From Hanamia caeni (GTDB lineage: Bacteria > Bacteroidota > Bacteroidia > Chitinophagales > Chitinophagaceae): 64,000 nucleotides of DNA. This document shows positions 61,434 to 64,000 of the stretch, piece by piece. Both the position numbers and the translations under genes were made by a program. The stretch covers positions 62,001 through 126,000 of the forward strand of contig NZ_RJJR01000016.1 in assembly GCF_003721595.1 (NCBI RefSeq), written 5' to 3'. Positions within the stretch are counted from its first letter, which is position 1. Each line of letters starts with the position of its first letter. The notes beneath the pieces were generated by a model, which worked only from the letters and a program-made list of their open reading frames with translations, was not told the origin of the DNA and did not search any database.

Positions 61434-62111
61434 ATGAAACTCATTTTATTTTCCTTAGCCAGTGCATTAATTTTTTGGGGTTGTAATTCCAAAAATCAAT
61501 CAGCCCACGAAGTCACACATGATTCAGCAATGAATCACTCAAATCACGAGATGCCTTCACCAGCCCAAACAGAAAACTTATCTTATAAGCCGGATGCGCC
61601 CAATGCTGCCATTCAAATTAAGCTTGCCACATTGGCTGCACCACCGGAAATGAGAGACAGCGCAACCGTGCTTGGCTACGATGCAAACAAGGAACTTGTT
61701 ATCTTAAGAAAAGGAACGAATGATATGATTTGCATTGGCAGTAAACCCGGCGATACTGCCTTTTCAGTTGCATGTTATAAAAAAGATCTCGAACCCCTGA
61801 TGGCGAGTGGCCGGGCGCTGAGAAAGGAAGGTGTAAAAGGCAAAGAATTATTCGATGATCGCGCCAAAGAAGTTAAAGAAGGAAAATTAAAAATGCCCGA
61901 CGGCCCTTCTACTTTATATGTATATTCTGCTGCTTCAAAAGATGTAAACCGAGCTACAGGCGAAGTGAAAAACGGATACCTGCGCTATGTGATTTATATT
62001 CCATTCGCTACAGCCGAATCAACAGGCTTGCCAACAAAACCATCTGCGCCCGGCATGCCGTGGATAATGGATCCGGGGACTTATAGGTCGCACGTGATGA
62101 TTAATCCCTAA
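61434..62111 (+). CDS. Unrecognised lipoprotein with His/Met-rich N-terminus
   Basis: From MKLILFSLASALIFWGCNSK the protein has 225 residues, with a lipobox ending FWGC (Cys 17). Directly after it comes a His/Met-rich stretch (HEVTHDSAMNHSNHEM) that could bind copper or another soft metal. The remaining part (SATVLGYDANKELVILRKGT, MICIGSKPGDTAFSVACYKK, GYLRYVIYIPFATAESTGLP) is globular and unknown to me. ATG 61434 is chosen over 61386 because the lipoprotein signal begins there. Confidence 0.75.
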   Translation: MKLILFSLASALIFWGCNSKNQSAHEVTHDSAMNHSNHEMPSPAQTENLSYKPDAPNAAIQIKLATLAAPPEMRDSATVLGYDANKELVILRKGTNDMICIGSKPGDTAFSVACYKKDLEPLMASGRALRKEGVKGKELFDDRAKEVKEGKLKMPDGPSTLYVYSAASKDVNRATGEVKNGYLRYVIYIPFATAESTGLPTKPSAPGMPWIMDPGTYRSHVMINP

Positions 62112-62168
62112 AGGATAATTCATAAAATAGTTTTTTTCATTTTTTGTTTGTTTACTACAATTGTTTTG

Positions 62169-62200
62169 AATGGCCCGTGCAATTTTACGAGCCATTTTTT
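62169..62200 (+). terminator. Terminator of the lipoprotein gene
   Basis: AATGGCCCGT (62169-62178) pairs with ACGAGCCATT (62187-62196) with one mismatch and runs into six T. Confidence 0.8.
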
Positions 62201-62293
62201 ATTTTCAAATCTGAAAAAATTTTATTTATGCAAAAAAATCGTACAAATTATTTGGAATGACATCTTTGCACGAATCGAATTAATTTCGCAAAC

Positions 62294-63139
62294 ATGAGCC
62301 AGGCCGATACGCATATTTTATTAGTGAACTGTCCCGATGAAAGCGGATTAATTTTCAGAGTTTCCAATGTGGTTTATGAGCATAAGCTCAATATTGTAAG
62401 CAACGGCGAATTTGTAGAGAGAAAATTCAACCAGTTTTTTATGCGTACTGAATTTTCCGGCGTGGTGAATGAAGCTGTTTTTTTATCGGAAGTGAAAGGC
62501 GTGCTTCCAAAAGAAGCCGAAGTAAGGCTTACGGCCAATACAAAGAAAAATATTGTAATCCTTGCTACCAAAGAACATCATTGCCTCAGCGATTTGTTGC
62601 TGAGAAATAAATTTGATGAAGGCAATTTTAATATCCTGGCGGTTATCAGCAATTACGAATACCTGCACGAGCTCACTTCAAAATTTGACATCCCCTATTT
62701 CTATATTAGCCATTCAGAAAAAACAAGGGAAGATCATGAGCAGGAAATCCTGAGCCTGCTTCACCAGTTGAATCCGGATTTTCTTGTATTGGCAAAATAT
62801 ATGCGCATCCTTTCTCCTTCGTTTGCACAATCTTACAATAACCGCATTATTAATATTCACCATTCTTTTCTACCCGCATTCGCCGGAGCCAAACCCTATC
62901 AAAAAGCTTATGAACGTGGCGTGAAAATTATTGGCGCTACCGCACATTTCGTAAATGAATTACTTGATGAAGGGCCAATCATCGCTCAAAATGTGATCCC
63001 GGTGAATCATACGCTTGACGCCAGGCAGATGGCCAGTGCAGGCAGAGACATCGAAAAAAACGTGCTTGCGAATGCGTTGGAATTAGTGTGCAACGAAAAG
63101 GTTTTTGTGTTTAAAAATAAGACGATTGTTTTTTCCTGA
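62294..63139 (+). CDS. purU: Formyltetrahydrofolate deformylase
   Basis: The 281-residue protein has an N-terminal ACT domain (THILLVNCPDESGLIFRVSN) and a C-terminal formyltransferase-like domain with LAKYMRILSPSFAQ, NIHHSFLPAFAGAKPYQKAY (catalytic Asn/His region) and HFVNELLDEGPIIAQ (catalytic Asp). It hydrolyses 10-formyltetrahydrofolate to formate and tetrahydrofolate, supplying formate for purine synthesis and balancing one-carbon pools. Length is normal. It stands alone. Confidence 0.96.
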   Translation: MSQADTHILLVNCPDESGLIFRVSNVVYEHKLNIVSNGEFVERKFNQFFMRTEFSGVVNEAVFLSEVKGVLPKEAEVRLTANTKKNIVILATKEHHCLSDLLLRNKFDEGNFNILAVISNYEYLHELTSKFDIPYFYISHSEKTREDHEQEILSLLHQLNPDFLVLAKYMRILSPSFAQSYNNRIINIHHSFLPAFAGAKPYQKAYERGVKIIGATAHFVNELLDEGPIIAQNVIPVNHTLDARQMASAGRDIEKNVLANALELVCNEKVFVFKNKTIVFS

Positions 63140-63212
63140 TAAGAACACTTGGCCAAATTGAAAATATTTTCTAATTATTACCGTAAAAAACGGAGTATCT
63201 TAAACTATTGTC

Positions 63213-63761
63213 ATGATTATACAAATCACTGAAAATATAAACCTGGAACTGACTTCTGAAAAGCATGCTGAATCAATGTTCCAGGCGATTAACACCAACC
63301 GGGAACACTTGTCCCGTTTTTTGCCATGGGTTGAAAACATGAAAAGCATCACTAACGTGAAGGAGTATATAAAAAATAGCATCGCTCAAACCGAAGAGAA
63401 AAAAGAAGTTACCTTTTTATTCGTTTCAGAAAAATTAGTAATAGGAAGAATAGGCATACATAATATCAATTTTCAAAATAAAAATGCTTCCATTGGCTAT
63501 TGGCTGATAAAAGAAGCGGAAGGCAAAGGAATTATTTCAAAAGCCACCCGCAGCCTGATTACCTATGCATTTCAAACTTTGGAACTGAACAGGATAGAGA
63601 TAAGGGCAGCGACAGATAATCAAAGAAGCCGGTCTATCCCTGAAAGATTAGGCATGCTAAAAGAAGGCACCCTTCGTGAAGCCGAGCTGGTAAACGGGAA
63701 ATTCCTGGACCTTGAAGTATATTCTGTATTAAGCAAAGAATGGCTACCCGGCAACAAATAA
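63213..63761 (+). CDS. GNAT acetyltransferase, RimJ/RimL type
   Basis: The 182-residue protein has the RimL-type GNAT layout: NREHLSRFLPWVENMKSITN, LVIGRIGIHNINFQNKNASI, GYWLIKEAEGKGIISKATRS (acetyl-CoA loop, here EGKGI) and LNRIEIRAATDNQRSRSIPE then RLGMLKEGTLREAE. Members acetylate ribosomal protein N-termini or small amines; the substrate here is unknown. Confidence 0.93.
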   Translation: MIIQITENINLELTSEKHAESMFQAINTNREHLSRFLPWVENMKSITNVKEYIKNSIAQTEEKKEVTFLFVSEKLVIGRIGIHNINFQNKNASIGYWLIKEAEGKGIISKATRSLITYAFQTLELNRIEIRAATDNQRSRSIPERLGMLKEGTLREAELVNGKFLDLEVYSVLSKEWLPGNK

Positions 63762-63832
63762 TGATTTTTAAAAGAATCCAAAAATTTTAAAATCCTTAAT
63801 TTTATAAAGCCCTTCACCCAAACCATTTCAGC

Positions 63833-64000
63833 ATGAAAAATCGAAACTCGGTACAAGCTAAGCTATTTAGAAATTTTTTTCTAATTCTCTTTTTTGCCTC
63901 AACCGGTTGCGCTGCACAACCAAGATTATTGGCTCTTTCAAAATCGGATCATACATTAGCTATTGTCGATCCAGGCACCAACAGTGTGCTGGCGCGTGTT
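63833..64000 (+). CDS. Secreted beta-propeller-like protein, 5' end only
   Basis: ATG 63833 opens a frame to the window end (56 codons). The signal segment ends FFASTGCAAQ, a possible lipobox, followed by PRLLALSKSDHTLAIVDPGT and NSVLARV, which looks like the first blade of a YncE/NHL-type propeller. The rest lies outside the window. Confidence 0.6.
   Translation, partial: MKNRNSVQAKLFRNFFLILFFASTGCAAQPRLLALSKSDHTLAIVDPGTNSVLARV

Noticed and set aside
1..64000. CRISPR arrays, insertion sequences and origins
   Set aside because: No regularly spaced repeats, transposase or integrase genes, or DnaA-box clusters were seen.

Overview
The window looks like a chromosomal segment of a Bacteroidota bacterium, probably of the Chitinophagaceae (family-level placement is inference). 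Supporting signs are moderately AT-rich DNA, promoters of the Bacteroidetes type (TTG, about 19 bases, then TAnnTTTG), a type IX secretion sorting domain, a split DUF2490/Pst operon, DUF5908, PmoA-like DUF6807, and many lipoproteins and secreted sugar enzymes. There is no integrase, transposase or CRISPR array.

Positions 1-11477 (all minus strand) hold most of an extracellular contractile injection system (eCIS). In transcription order it has a DUF4255 cap protein, an unrecognised beta-rich protein, one large sheath, two unrecognised Cys-rich coiled-coil proteins, two tube proteins, DUF5908, a LysM-type tube/spike adaptor, a VgrG-like spike, a PAAR tip, a gp25 baseplate protein and the first 485 codons of a large baseplate protein cut by the window edge. 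The ATPase, fibres, tape measure and cargo would lie beyond position 1. Upstream, in the same direction, are a 79-residue protein like the N-terminus of a FecR-type anti-sigma factor and an ECF sigma factor split by a -1 frameshift. A tRNA-Val follows.

Positions 13691-20105 hold a membrane protein of the RnfD/NqrB type and two secreted FG-GAP plus ASPIC/UnbV proteins, one of them a 1196-residue TPR fusion, in a divergent arrangement. Positions 20301-24602 are a phosphate transport operon (DUF2490-pstS-pstC-pstA-pstB) with a long leader. Positions 25110-28877 are a tight three-gene operon: an asparagine-synthetase-like ligase without its glutaminase nucleophile, a radical SAM enzyme and a halogenase-like flavoprotein. 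This is the best candidate for an undescribed biosynthetic pathway here.

Positions 29200-36890 carry a minimal T9SS sorting-domain protein, grpE-dnaJ, an FAH-family hydrolase, pth, a sugar oxidoreductase with a DUF6807 protein, and a VapBC-type module whose toxin is frameshifted. Positions 36967-47090 carry a NEW3-domain/ABC exporter operon, VOC proteins, a TIGR03118 lipoprotein, a lactate permease and an unrecognised membrane protein between two direct repeats. Positions 47296-48805 hold gene remnants.

Positions 48923-64000 are a metabolic stretch: AGE-family epimerase, sialate O-acetylesterase, PQQ dehydrogenase with an inserted cytochrome c domain, GH2 beta-galactosidase, catalase, DUF488, purU and an acetyltransferase. 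A short AT-rich motif recurs in at least seven intergenic places. All family names come from recognising protein sequences by eye; no database search was run.
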